From: Todiramphus chloris collaris
Taxonomy: Eukaryota > Chordata > Aves > Coraciiformes > Alcedinidae
Direction of reading: 5' to 3'
DNA length: 64,000 nucleotides
Assembly (NCBI GenBank): GCA_025345505.1
Contig: JANVCC010000073.1
Location: 9,676,887-9,740,886 of the forward strand
The position numbers and the translations under genes are program-made. This document shows, piece after piece, positions 13,901 through 26,197 of this stretch. Under the pieces are notes generated by a model. It saw only the letters and a list, made by a program, of their open reading frames with translations. It searched no databases and had not been told where the DNA came from. Each line of letters begins with the position of its first letter. Within the stretch, counting starts at the first letter, position 1.

Positions 13901-16232
13901 TGATAATCACAATTCAGAAATGGAGAGAAGAGAAAATTCTAAGTTACAGTTATTGGTAGACTTCTCTCTTACCTGACAAGCAGCAGTTCATTTTTTATTA
14001 GAAAAAATATATAATGAAAATTAGAAAATGATCTATGGTTTGGAAAGTTCCTTATGCTATTAAAGAGAAAGGACAATAGTATTTATATGATCTTTAAAAA
14101 CTAAGCAATAATGACACATGAAAGGCTCCAACAAATGGAACAAGGAGTGATTTGCTGAGGTTTTTTCATAGAAATCCCTTCCCCTAGAAGCATCACTAAA
14201 TAGATTAACTTATTAGTAAAGCATACATTTTCACTGGAGGAGAAGGCTTTTTATCCTTATTTCTGTTGTCTCTGTGTTTTGGTTCTTTCAACAGTTTTAA
14301 TCAAAAGAAATTGTTTAATAGCTTGACTACACAGAATAAAACATCTTGTTAAATTCTAGGTCAACTAACAAATACAAATTGTGCTAGCCGTCTTTAATTA
14401 GAATGTTTTTTTTTTTTAATTCCACCTGTCAGGCTCCAAGGAATCTATCTATATCTATCAAAATATTCTCAGAAGGGGGGAGAGAAATCTGAACCATTGA
14501 AATTCAAATAAAAATGTAAGAAGTTAAATGGAGTGAGCATTACCATTTGAGATAAAGTGCTAATAAAACACTCAGGTGTTAGCTTCTGAAGGAGATTTTT
14601 ATTTTCAGACAGTTGGAAATCCCTTGCAGCACTGGAAGGACTGGTATAATATTGTAATTGGTATCTCTGACCTGTTTTATGTATACTGCAAGAAGGTTTT
14701 TTCCTCCTCCCTTGAGATTATAAATTTATAGCTTGTAGAATGTTGTCTCTTGCTTGAAAAGTTAATGATAGAACTCCCAGAATTCTCTGTTCTTTTGCTT
14801 TGAAGGTCTAAAGTTATTAAAAATACTTATTTAGCCTTTTGATTAAAGTACCTGTGGAGATACTGTGATGCTTACAGGTATCATAGCATATAGCATAGAA
14901 AAAGATTAACAGGTTTACCTGTGATACAGAGCATAGTCATCAGGTCTTCTTCCCTGCACAGTCTTAGATAATATTTTTTGCAGTAGCTTTGAAGAGATTC
15001 CACTTAGCAGACTGGGAAAATATGACCTTCAAAGTTATGATATGCTATTATCATGTGTACAGTGCCCTGTAACCAAATCTGAAGCTCATGCATTGTGTGT
15101 TTGGGTGTCACTTTTCAAAACATTTTATTGCTCATCTAGGCCTGGAGACCGTTAAAACCAAATCAAGCATTCATTCCTGCAAAAGAGGCAAAAATACAGA
15201 CTTATTAGCTATGACAAAATCAGCATCAACTCTGGCATAAGAGGGATTACCAGATGCAAAACAAACAAACAAAAGTATTCAGGAGTTGCAATATTTGATC
15301 AAGATATTGAAGGAGCATTACAAGTATTAGCAATATTTTACAGACAGGTATAATGAATCCTTTTCATGTATACTAGTGTAATTACAGTGACTAGGAAAAG
15401 ATTTTCAGGTCACCTCCTTAATTTAGATAATTTTGTCTTAATATTCAAGGATAATAAACCAAACTATTAACATTCTTAGTGCTGAAAGGATTTTTGTGCC
15501 TTGCAAAGTTTGACTCCAGCCAGCTTTGTTGTGGGTATGTTTAATACCTTTCTTGCTTTATAATAACATGGGCTCTACAGAAATGAAATTAACATGTTGC
15601 TTATTTCATTCCTTCCTAATGATCAGACTCGAGGTGTCAACCTTGGTCAGCTGCTATTTCATCACCTTACAGGGGTGAGTGTTCACCCAAGGAGAGCAAT
15701 GATAGGGGCACAGTGTTTCAGATACCTCCTTTCTCTGCTATATGAGTCCTATGGAGCTGCAGCTGTGCACTCACCTATGTGCTACACTTGGACTTGAAAC
15801 CATAGTGTTGACATTGCAAGTCTTTCCTATTCCAGCAGAAAATAAGAGTACAAAAATGGTAATCACCGAGCCATTCCCAATTTTAAAACGTACTTTTCTC
15901 TGTGTGTAATGACTGTTATTGAACAGTGTAAGAATAAGCCTTGCTTTGCTTCTGTTCATCAAAATCTCTTTTTTTTTTTTCCCATAAATTTGCTCTGACA
16001 AGAAAAAATGTATGGTTTTCTAAGTAATAGCCTATATTAACAAACACAAAGGTTAATAGAATTTGAGCATCTTGTAATGTGATTTAATTTGAAAGAATAT
16101 AGTCTGTGAATATTAACTACTAACAAATTAAATTATTCAATGACAAATCACATCAGGAACCTACACAATATCAATAGGCATTGTCATTATAATAATTCTT
16201 CCAAACAGTAGGACACAGACAAACTGCATTAG
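10946..16232. other. Intergenic DNA, no gene recognised
   Basis: AT-rich, only short random-looking open frames (all under 83 codons), and no clear repeat that I can name. Poly-A or poly-T runs occur near 13191, 14406 and 15969. Confidence 0.55.
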
Positions 16233-16306
16233 TATTTTGGCTCAAGGTGTTCATTTGCAAATGAACAATTCATCATGCGAAGGGAAATAGCTCCAGGTTT
16301 GTGTCA
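16233..16306 (+). repeat. Inverted-repeat arm, left copy
   Basis: About 74 bases that recur in reverse complement at 17858-17940 with roughly seven substitutions and one 6-base gap. The arm begins TATTTTGGCTC and contains the perfect 20-bp palindrome TGTTCATTTGCAAATGAACA (16248-16267), then AATTCATCATG and AATAGCTCCAGG. The likeness stops abruptly at a TA on the outer side. It may be the left terminal repeat of a DNA transposon. Confidence 0.7.
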
Positions 16307-17938
16307 GATTGCCCCAGTGTTAACTGCTGCTCTTTGATGTGACATTGTCTAGACCTAGTGCCAGTAGGAGTAATAGAGGGGGAGAGTGGCCATTCCATTA
16401 TTTTGGATGAATTAAACTACTGGCTGCCACTACCCAAGTATAATGCTTCTACTGATCCATAACTTGCATTAATGAAAAATCTGATATGCTAGGTGTTTGC
16501 TTCCAAAGTTTAAAAATATATCCTCTATAAATATAAAATATATCCTGTGATACAAAATAAGTACCTAAGCAGTATCATATAGTTTTGGTTTGTTTTGGGG
16601 TGGGTTTTTTTTATGTTTAAAAAAGAAATTAATTAGAGCTGGCCTGAGACAGGGCCTGCTCAAATGAACAGGAGCCATTCTTTTTTTTTTTCACAAGGGA
16701 AAAGTTTGTGCCCTAGGTCAAAAAAACAAGAGGGAAACAGACTTTATATTTGTTAATTCTATTGTAACAAAGTTGATTTTAGGATATAGGACTGTTTGAA
16801 ATCTTCTGTAATTGACTATTCAATAGAAGAAAATCTCTTATAAGATTGAGTTTCTATATATATGGTAAGAGACTAGACATATTAGGAATGTAAAGAACAT
16901 TCCAGTTTCATAACAGAATGCACAGCATATGCAGAATATGATGGATTAACATTTAACAAAATCAAAGATATATTTTGAATGTCTCTAAATTAAATCAATA
17001 CTTTGATTCTTTGAAAAAAAATTGTGAGCATTTCTTAATGTTATTAAATTAATGTCTATTGAAGGGCAATATGCCAGGAATTAGATACAATTCATTCATC
17101 TTATTTTTAAAATAATGCATACAAACAAGACACACAGCGGCTGTCTTTGACCTTTCTGTTTTTAATAGGCCTTCTCTTTCAGTTCTCAAACAGTTTCTTC
17201 AGATACTCTTTATCCTTTTTACAGATATCAACAGCCTCAGTATAAGAAAACTAAACTCCTTACAGAAACCTCAGTAAGGCCCTGAATGTTTGTCTTCTCC
17301 TTTGGGTTTCATAGATTTAGAAATTTTTTGTCTCAGCTGAAAACCAACACCACAATTTGCTCCAGTTACAAGGTGTGTTAGAGTAATATCTTCAGTACTC
17401 TAACAGGATATTGATGTTACATGAAGACGTGATAGGTTGCCTTGACCTGACTGTATGGACTTAGAGCTGTATTAGTGTACTTGACTTCATTGGCTACTCT
17501 CAAATGATCAAAGAGACTTTTGTTTCTTCAAGAGCCATCTATACAGTCCGACAGAGTCAGGTTAGGCTTTCTTTCTCATTTACTGCTGTGTCTTTTGAGA
17601 AGAGCATTTATTTGGTACCATCATAAAGAAGTCTTCTCACTCCTTAGTATTCATTGTCCTGTGATAAGCCTCTCTTTTAAAAGCTTTGGATGGTTTAAAG
17701 ACATTGTAGATGCTTTTCACAGTCTCTCCATTCTAACAAGGACAATGTGGAAAATCAGAACAAAATTCAGCTCCTGCTTTTTCACTTTGTCAGTCTTGCT
17801 GGTACTCCATCTACAGCAGAGTCATGTCAATGACAAGCACTTCACATCACAACAGTGTGACATAAACCTGGAGCTATTTCCTTTCTATTTCACATGATGA
17901 ATTGCTCATTTGTAAATGAGCACCTAGAGCCAAAATAT
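16235..17938. mobile_element. Candidate DNA transposon with TA-flanked terminal inverted repeats
   Basis: The two inverted arms would delimit a unit of about 1.7 kb with TA on each outer side, as expected for Tc1/mariner-type insertion. The interior is AT-rich and has no transposase I recognise. The longest plus-strand frame is 125 codons (17520-17897); it runs into the right arm and is rich in hydrophobic residues and Cys/His. If this is a transposon it is non-autonomous or dead. An equally valid view is two copies of an old interspersed repeat in opposite orientation. Confidence 0.35.
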
Positions 17939-17940
17939 GA
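17858..17940 (-). repeat. Inverted-repeat arm, right copy
   Basis: The reverse complement of this stretch matches 16233-16306. Its core GCTCATTT-GT-AAATGAGC (17904-17921) is the counterpart palindrome with two central bases unpaired. The outer edge reads GAGCCAAAATA, mirroring the left arm's TATTTTGGCTC. Relative to the left arm it has a 6-base insertion next to the AATAGCTCC block. Confidence 0.7.
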
Positions 17941-20019
17941 GTCCTGACTTTGACTACAGCACAGTGTTCAGAAAACTCCTGTAGTTTCCAATTCACTGCA
18001 AACTTAAAAATCATACCGTGTTTACTGACAGGTTAATAAAACCTTTCTAGTCAACAAGGACACAGTTTACAGAGTAGCACAGAATCACTGGAGAAATTGA
18101 AGCTTACCCTAATACTGAGACAAAGGCAAATGGAACTCCAGTAGTTCAACTACACTTTCTTTGTTTTAAGGTTTGGGGTTTGGTCTAGCACCTATGTGAA
18201 GCCACATAGATTGAAACATAACTTTTTATTTTTTAAGTAAAAAGGTCCACTTCCATAGTTGCAGAATTCATCTTTTCCAATATGTATTGTCCATTTTATT
18301 ACCTTTTTTAAGTTTACATGAAGGACTTAACTTTTCAGTGTTCGAAGCTATATGTTGTATTGTAGTTACTGACTGGCGTTGAGTGCCACCTAATTACTTC
18401 GCTAATTACTTTGATTTTCTGTTGATTTTCTGGTCTCTGAGTTGTGACATTATGTAAAACATCAAAGCACCATAGAATATTTTAGTTAATATCAAGACAT
18501 CAAAACAAAAAGATAAATTGGTTTACCCTAAGTCATGGAAATTTAAGTCTTCAGGTGTATCAGAAGCAGATTTGCTGACAGAACGTCCATGTGCCATTGT
18601 TCTAATAATTCCTTTTCCTTGTTTTCATGAACAGACAATATATCATATAAAAAACATATGCATACCATATATCATATAAAACCAATACACATATGAAAAC
18701 CCCATTGCTCATTTTCTGAGTAGGATTCATATGCTTCTAAATTTACAACCATTTCAAGATGCTCAACTCAACTCCTATGGGAAGTGAGCATTGCAAAAGT
18801 GTTAACAAATTTACAAAGCTACCTAGCTTAAAGATTGACAGAGTTTTGCAAATGTAACCCTAATTTTCTATGTTAGCCCCACTACCTCTTTAACAGGGAT
18901 TAAATAACTAACATGCGTATGTTTAGCAATCCCACTAAATATGTACTTCCATAGTTAGAACATAGGCATGAATCCTGTAGGCATCATTTGTGCTGCCATT
19001 CACAATCTCACCAGTATTTTTGCTATGGACTTAATTTTAGTACCCTCTGTCCAATACCAGAATGGAGAGTTGCTCATGGAGTTCGCCATCAAGATTGCTA
19101 CAATTCTACACAACCAGGGTCAAGGATTTTAAAATCTCAGAGAGTTTAAAGTAACTGGTAGTGATTACTGTTTCTTTACAACACTTTCCCACTTCTGTTT
19201 AACTATCAAGTCAAAATTCCAATCATCATGAAGTTATTATGACAGAATTCCAAATTCATCAAGTTATGAATGCTTCCTGTACAGATGACCATAGCACCAA
19301 ACACTATGTGCAGATATGATTAAGCTACAGCTGCAATGCTCAAGCAAAGTAATGTAAGATCAACTTTTATTTCACTACAAGCCTGAAAGACCTCAGCAGC
19401 CTGTATTTTACCCAACTTTAAGCTTCTGTGTTATCAGTATTGACATGTTTCTGATATAAAACTGACTAACTCACAGATAATGCTAGGTAGGTAATGCTCA
19501 CAATGAGCATAAATTGTTCTCTTTTAGTTACTGTAGCTTAGTATTGTCCCTCTGAACCATACTATGGATGTGATTGTAGGTCAAGATAGCTCTCAGCACT
19601 CTAAGAGAAATTATTTTCCTCACTCCTTTGAGATTTATGTTTCTCATTAATGAAGTGTCAAAGTCATGTAGAAAACATATAAGTCAATTACCTCCTTGTG
19701 CATATGAAAATTGAGAAGATAGTACAAGATAGATTATGCTTTTATATTAAAAGTTTGGGGATTTTAGGAGAGAAATAGTGTAAATTATTCAACTTTTTTG
19801 TCAGTGGCAATATGAAATATAAAAAATTTTGGGATGCTCTCAACTCTCTTGTTTTTACTTACAGCACAAGTAATATCTAGATTTTGTTACAATAAGGAAA
19901 AGGAACCCAAGGTAACTCATCATGGCTCCCCCATAGAAAATCAAGCTGAAGTTGTGTGTCAGTAAAAAATATCAAACTTCATCATAAGGAATATAGAAAT
20001 ATTAATGACTTACATGACT
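17941..20019. other. Intergenic DNA, no gene recognised
   Basis: AT-rich, no credible open frame. A short direct repeat (ATATCATATAAAA twice) sits near 18640-18685. A CR1-terminus-like 16-mer at 18079 is too short to call. Confidence 0.5.
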
Positions 20020-20335
20020 CCATACGGTGTACAGCTCTGGTCATCTGGCTGAACTGAGAATAGAACTGGTTCAGAGGTTGATGAACAAAGTACTTGTCTT
20101 AAGGGAAGACACTAGACAAGCCTGGCTTCTTGAGCCTTCTAAAAAGAGGGTTGGGAGGAGAAGGGAGAAAAACTGCAATCTATCAATATCTGCAGAGGTA
20201 AAGGGAGGAGACATGAGGGGTGTTATGGAGCACCCTGGCAGAGAGATAGCCAAGTAAACACACATTGGGTCAAGAAAAAGTGGATATAAAGTAACCATTA
20301 ATAAATTAGAAAAAAAAATCTAGAACATTCAGATT
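20020..20335 (+). mobile_element. Ancient CR1/L3-type LINE fragment
   Basis: The series GTGTACAGCTCTGGTCATC, TTCAGAGG, TCTTGAGCCTTCTAAAAAGA, GGGAGGAGACATGAGGGG and GGTGTTATGGAGC follows the order of the C-terminal ORF2 region of old CR1/L3 LINEs (consensus-like 'gtacagttctggtc...gttcagag...ggggatatgat...gtgtggag'). It is heavily diverged with indels, consistent with an amniote-age insertion. Confidence 0.6.
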
Positions 20336-21574
20336 CTGGGGAAAGTTGAGGGAAAAATGCATAATCATATTCACAGTAGAGCTTGTGAAAATAATGAAAA
20401 TGATGATATGAAAAAATGTTTATGATAGCTGGGAATCTGAATCAATAATTGACATCCTTTTGTCTCCTGTCTCCCCTAATAATATTTTCTGACTTCACAG
20501 AAGAATCAGGGAGAGAAACTGAAGGGCAGTCAGGTCTCCATGACCATTGGGAAAAGAACAATTCTGCATTCAGGGTTTGTGTTTGCTGGCATATAGTAAA
20601 TGAACTGAATTGTCTGCCTGCTGAATGATGGGGATATAATGTAATATTGACTAGTTACTTCACCTGTGGAGTTTGAGTCAGCCCAAGCCTGAGTGAGTCC
20701 AGAGGCAATTGGAAAAAGTGCTAGAGTACAAGAGGGCAGAAGTACAATTATGAGGGCAACCTGAATACTGCTGTTTCCTAACTTTCAAGTGCTTGATTTT
20801 TCAATATTAATATGAGTCTTTTTTTTACATATTTTTCAGAACCACAATATCTACTAGTTTAGTGGTCTGTAGGGAATATCAGTCAGCAGCATATATATAG
20901 AGAGAGATGAGAGTTGCAGTGGACATATGCAGAGTGATGCTTTCCTTCTTCCAAGAGTCATAAATTTAGAGAGTTCAGGAGCAGAAGAAGGCAGACCAGA
21001 CAATTACAAAGCTCTGAGTTTTATTTGTTCTTCAATACTGCTGTCCTTGTGGCCTCCACAATACTGTGTGCTGCTGTGAAATTTTAAATATATTTTAAAT
21101 CTGCTGCCTGATCATTCATATGGGTAGGCATTATTTCTTGTATCATGCAAACTATCAAATCCCCACCTTTCAAGATTTTATTCTGGCCTGTCATATATAA
21201 TCTCTTTTCACATCTGAAGTTATAGACTTTTTATTCTCTCAAAGTGAATGCTGTTCCATACTTCTGATCATTTTCCTAATTCTTTTCCTAATTTCCTAAT
21301 TCTTTTCCTATTTCTTTTCTATTGGTGTTTTGTCTTGCTGTGCTCCTTTTTAAGTTGCTGTTACCAAAATTTCATTCAACATTCAAAACAGAGGGAACAC
21401 CTGGGTTGTACTTTTGGTTTTTTATTTGGTGTCAGTTTTTTTTCTCTAGTATTTAACATTATTTGTTTTTCTATAACAGCTATTTTCAGACAGCAACCTG
21501 AAATGACTCAAATACTTCTTCTCATGGTAAAAAAAGATTTAATCCCGTGTTGTAAATGTTGTTATTATTATTGA
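20336..21574. other. Intergenic DNA, no gene recognised
   Basis: No coding signal. The 108-codon frame at 21248-21574 is Phe/Leu-rich and lies over a pyrimidine-rich stretch with an imperfect CCTAATTCTTTT repeat (about 21275-21320), so it is treated as chance. Confidence 0.5.
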
Positions 21575-21639
21575 TTACAATAATCAACATTGCATTTCAT
21601 CTGCTATTTTATCCTGAATAGTTTGTATCACCTGAAAGT

Positions 21640-21990
21640 TTTTTACCTCACTGTTGACTCTGTTTCCTGGTTCATTCATGAATAGGCTGAATAACCTGTG
21701 TTTGCACAACAGACCCCACTGGACCTCTGTGGCAACCATCCTCCATTGTGAATACAGGCTATTTCTTTTTGTTCTTGTTTCCTAGTTTTTAATGTGTTAT
21801 CTATCTGCAAGATAATTTTTCTCTTTTATTATGTGAAAACTTTCCTTCTTCAAGAACTCTGTCAAAAGCTCTTTTAAAAATCCAAGGACAATGTATTGAC
21901 AGCACTACACCTATCTACATGCTTGTTGAATCCTTCAAAGAGCTGTAAGAGCCTTGAAGGACATACCTTCTGCCTACAGAAGCTTCATGA
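21640..21990 (-). mobile_element. Ancient CR1/L3-type LINE fragment
   Basis: Read as plus strand it has the landmarks of a reverse-complemented old CR1/L3 reverse transcriptase: CAGACCCCACTGGAC, then CTCTGTCAAAAGCTCTTTTAAAAATCCAAG, then CTACATGCTTGTTGAATCCTTCAAAGAGCT. It is highly diverged and fragmentary, with no open frame preserved. Confidence 0.65.
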
Positions 21991-24900
21991 CTTCTTCCCC
22001 TATGGTTATGTGAGTATCTGCCAGTTCTATTTTCATTCTGATTTTTAGCTCTTTGCCTGAAAGTCCCAAACTATAATTTCTTGTATACCCAGTTGAGTCC
22101 CTGATCACAGTCTGTTCTATTTGCTGCCTTTCCTCAAGTGCTGGTAAGGATGGAAGTGATAGATTGTATGACACCACAGTTAGTATATATTTTGCTTCCA
22201 ACTTATGCATATTCAAGCTCTTGCTAAGGAGTCAAGTGCACAGGAGAGTACAAAACAGTTGCATTTTGTTTGCCTACTTCACTGAGAAGAGAGACACTAA
22301 TTTTTCTTTATGATGTAAATCAAATATACTATTCAGCCAACGTGACCTTGCTGGCAAATTCTGAATATCTTCCAGTCCTTGAGATTTTGTTTAGTACAAA
22401 TGGATCACACTCAGTATTAGCTGGAAGAAGGCCAAATGTAAATGCTGACTTACTGGTTATAAAAAAAATCCGTGAATGATTTATTAGGTATCAATAGGAT
22501 CTTTAGCATTTACCTGTCATTGTGTTCACAACAGATAACTAAAAGCACACAGTAAAAAACAGAAGGGGCAAGTCATACTTTATTGCTTATTTCCATCTGC
22601 TTCAATCAAATGGATAAGAGGCTTTATGCTTTCAGCAACATTTCTTTTTTTCAGAGTAAGCGACTGTCCACAGGGACTTTCACTTTTATTTTATAGCAGA
22701 CATCTAGTCAGGAGAAGCAGGTGGTATGAATTTTACTAGAAGCACAATTCTCTTAATCAAAAATTTCTTCTTTGTCTTGGAGTAATTCTCAGTTCATTCT
22801 AGCCAGCTCTCACATGACCCATATTGTCTCAGTGATTTGAAGCCCAAAGACTTTCAGCACTTTATTTTATTCTAAGTCACAATTCTCTGCATTTTAATTT
22901 TTATGCATATTGGTGATTGTTAGCTAGTTTTATTTATGCTCATACTGTGCAGGATAATCTGTTACAAATCTGCATGAGATTTTTTTCTTTTTTTCTTTTT
23001 TTTTTTTTTTTTTTACCTTATTTTCCAGACAGGCCAAGGCACGGTTGAAATGACTCAACCATTTTACTGAAGAGAAATGTGGCTGTGCTAAGATGAGCTT
23101 GCTTTGTTTATTTTAAAAGAAAAATCAGGTATATACAACACCATTCTATTTTGTTTGCTGTTTTTGTTTTCCCGATAGAATGCCCCATGTAGCCAGAACC
23201 ATAGCATGGGTAGCAGTGGAATAACTCAGCCTGAGTTTTCCTGCCTCTGTAGCTGGACACTGACACTTTTCAGTGAGAATGGTTCCCACCACCAGGTTTT
23301 TGACATCTTACATTCTTTCTTTTACCAAGGGACTAGCTAAGTGCTGTACATTCATTTCTGACAAAGCTGAGCTAGTCAGGAAACAGAAAAGTCCTTTACT
23401 GGTGTGACTAAGCTATGTATCATACTGGAAATAAAATGCTATTTAAATACTATTAAATCACACTCCATTTAAGAGAAATCAGAATAACTTCCCTCTAAAA
23501 ATGCCTGCTGCCAGGATGTATTTTTAACATCAGTATTAAATATACACAGTAGACAATATTTTTAGAAAGTGTCTACCATATTGTTTAGGGTCACAGTGTA
23601 GTTGCCAAATCCAGAAAGTTACAAATTGTGCTAGATTATATTGTCATCTTTTGGAAATATCTCAGATCCATGCATCTTACTCTAATACTATAGAAATGTC
23701 TTTTCAGTGCCTTCATGCAGTGCTAATCCACCTTTTCTCACAGTTACAGAACCCTCAGTCATCCACAGCTATAAATAGCATTTGTCTACCCTTTGTCCTT
23801 GGAGTTAGCACCCCAATATCCCAAGAGGGTGGGGTTTTTTGTGTGTGGCAGCAAAATCCATCAGATTCTGTGAGAAAAGCTGCTTTTTTTCTTCATTACC
23901 TGGAAGATCTGTCATGAAGAAAATTAACTTATGACTGGATAATGCATTTTATTGTGAGGGATTAAGAAATACTAATTATAAATGGAATGCCATCTGTAGA
24001 TGTCTAGTAACAGAGCCCCTGTATTCCCAGAATGTCACTGGTGTAAACAGGAAGACCCAGATTTACACTCAGCTGCCATTAATGTGCTTGTAGGGAAATC
24101 AACATTCAGGAAAATCTAAGGGAAACCTTACCAGGTATGGTAGTGAGACAGCAGACAGTGTCTGCTGTCTGGCATAAATGTCTTCCATACTACCTTCTGG
24201 GAATGCTTACATGGTATCTCTGGTGTAATACAGAGATGTAATACAACAAAACATGTACAGACTGTAAACAGAAACAATACAAAAAGAATCGCGGTACTCC
24301 CCTTTGCCTCACAGTATATCCTGATAGTGCATTTTGAGGTTCCTTTGCTGTTGCTTCCAAAGAAGTCAGTTGTCCTCTGCTGAATTATATTAGACCTATT
24401 GAAAAAGCTGAGTGAGGACATGAGCTTAAGAATTGATATTAAACATCTGACTTCCATGTTCCTTTAAAAGTCAGTGGGAAGTTAGGTACTTCCAGATGTT
24501 GTTCTTATTACTGAATGCATGGACATCAGAATGATCCAAGTGGAAAAGTTGAATCTCTGCCTCACTTTGGAGTAAGCACAAATCTCCAGGCTGCAAAATC
24601 AAAACTTGAGTCCAGAGTACATACTCCTAGACTTCAGAGACTCTGTTACAACAGGTTGGAAACACCCTACAAATGTGTTGTTGTATCGTACTATATTGGA
24701 CGAAGTATTCGTATTTAAAACTCAGCTAGTTAGAAATCTACCAACAATTAATTACATCTGCAACGAGACCACTCATTCAGGGGCTAGAATAAAAGGCTCT
24801 GTTTCCAAGCCAATTAAAAGAATGAAACAGAACAATAAAACAGAGCTAAGGCATTGCAAAATCTAATGTAGGAATTTTATTAAGAAAAGGGAAAAAAAGT

Positions 24901-25517
24901 TCATCACAAAAAGCATCAAAGCAAGGTCTATTATGATGAAAATACTGAGCTCTAAAAGCAAATCTAAGCCAAAAATAAAATGAGCTGTTCCTTTTCATAT
25001 GTGCCTCATGGAAATTCTGTTCTGAAATTGTTTTTCTAAGTGTAGAACAAAGACTATGTTTTATTGTCAAGCTTTTGGTATTATATTAATAACCCATTTC
25101 CTTCCTATTGAAATGATATGTCCCACTGTGGATAATAGTTTCTATGCTAATAATATTAAAATGAAATGAGCACAGACTAGTTATAACTCAGTTATGGCTC
25201 TTGCCCACTGTTGGAGTCTTCGCTTCTAACCATTTCCTATGCCCTGCCTATCAAATCTTTTCACAGCAGCAAACACACTTTCTACATTACAATGGAACTT
25301 CTTTTTTTCAAGGAACATGATTTTTTTTAGCAATTTCTAATGTTAATGTTGATAAGACATAGTCCTGTAGGAACATGGAATAGAAAGGAACTTCACCAAA
25401 AAAGAAGCAATCCGATACACTTTGTGCATAAAACGGATGGCTCCATACAGACTATGAAAAGCAAGGAAGTGGAAACAAGAAGAGCTGGGCATTATAGCTG
25501 GTTTTAGCACAATAACA
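21991..25517. other. Intergenic DNA, no gene recognised
   Basis: AT-rich, with short non-conserved frames (largest 109 codons at 24128-24457, minus strand, no recognisable domain). Contains the poly-T tract at 22980-23014. Confidence 0.5.
22980..23014. repeat. Poly-T tract
   Basis: T-run broken by a few C residues. It is simple sequence. Confidence 0.9.
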
Positions 25518-26197
25518 TGGTCAAGAGATAGCACCACTACATGAATAACAAATGCTCTTTATTAATTCCTCTCCCTCCCAAAGGGCAAGAGACAGGGAAT
25601 AAGGAGAGAGATTTATGCAGTGGAAAAGAAAACTAAAACAGCTTTAATGAAAGGAATAACAATAAAATGAAATATAAACCAAACCCAACCCCTCTGATGG
25701 CAATTATGTCAACATCACCATTGATGCTGTGAAGCAGGCTCTGGGGAAGTCCCAGACTGGACTCAGAGGCAGATGGAAACTGCATTCAGGAGCTGGATTT
25801 GGGAACTGGATTCAGGAACACATGGATTGGAATCAAAGACCTTCGGATATCGGCTATTGAAGAAAAGAGCTTGACTCTTATGATCCCTCAGTTTTATACT
25901 GAATTTGACCCATCTGGAAAGGAATCCCTCGTTGGCCAGTTTAGGGACACCTGTCCTGTCTGCTTCTCCCTGCAGGTGTGGCCTTTTGCTTTCTGAACCC
26001 ACAACATGGTACCAATGCCCACACCAATCCTTGGTAGTAACTGTAAATATTAAGTGTTACCACTTCTAGAAGCAGACATCCGCAAAAATATGTCACTAAC
26101 TTCTGGAAGTGCAGTTACTTAGTAGAGAAAGAAAGTACCTAGCTGAAAAGTAAAATCACTGAACAGAATTAATTCTGTTCTGTCACAAACCAGGACA
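25518..26197 (-). mobile_element. Solo LTR of the second avian ERV family (copy 2)
   Basis: Homologous to 9789-10555 over almost its whole length. Shared blocks include CTCTGATGGCAATTATGTCA, GATGCTGTG.AGCAGGC, CACCTGTCCTGTC, CTCCCTGCAGGTG, ACACCAATCCTTGG.AGTAAC and GCTGAAAAGTAAAATCACTG. A minus-strand ATTAAAGC near 25643 marks orientation. The right end (minus-strand start) reads TGTCCTGGTTTGTGACA and contains a 20-bp perfect palindrome. I cannot see a clean target duplication, so the ends are approximate. Confidence 0.8.

Noticed and set aside
18079-18094. CACAGAATCACTGGAG resembling a CR1 terminus on the minus strand
   Set aside because: Only 16 bases match and no CR1 sequence follows; chance or unprovable.
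21248-21574. 108-codon hydrophobic frame that looks like a membrane protein
   Set aside because: Phe/Leu richness comes from a pyrimidine-rich repeat; no start context or homologue.
25763-26002. Frames of 65-79 codons on both strands
   Set aside because: Inside the second copy of the same LTR; one shares wording with the frame in the first copy, because the DNA is repeated, not because a protein is conserved.
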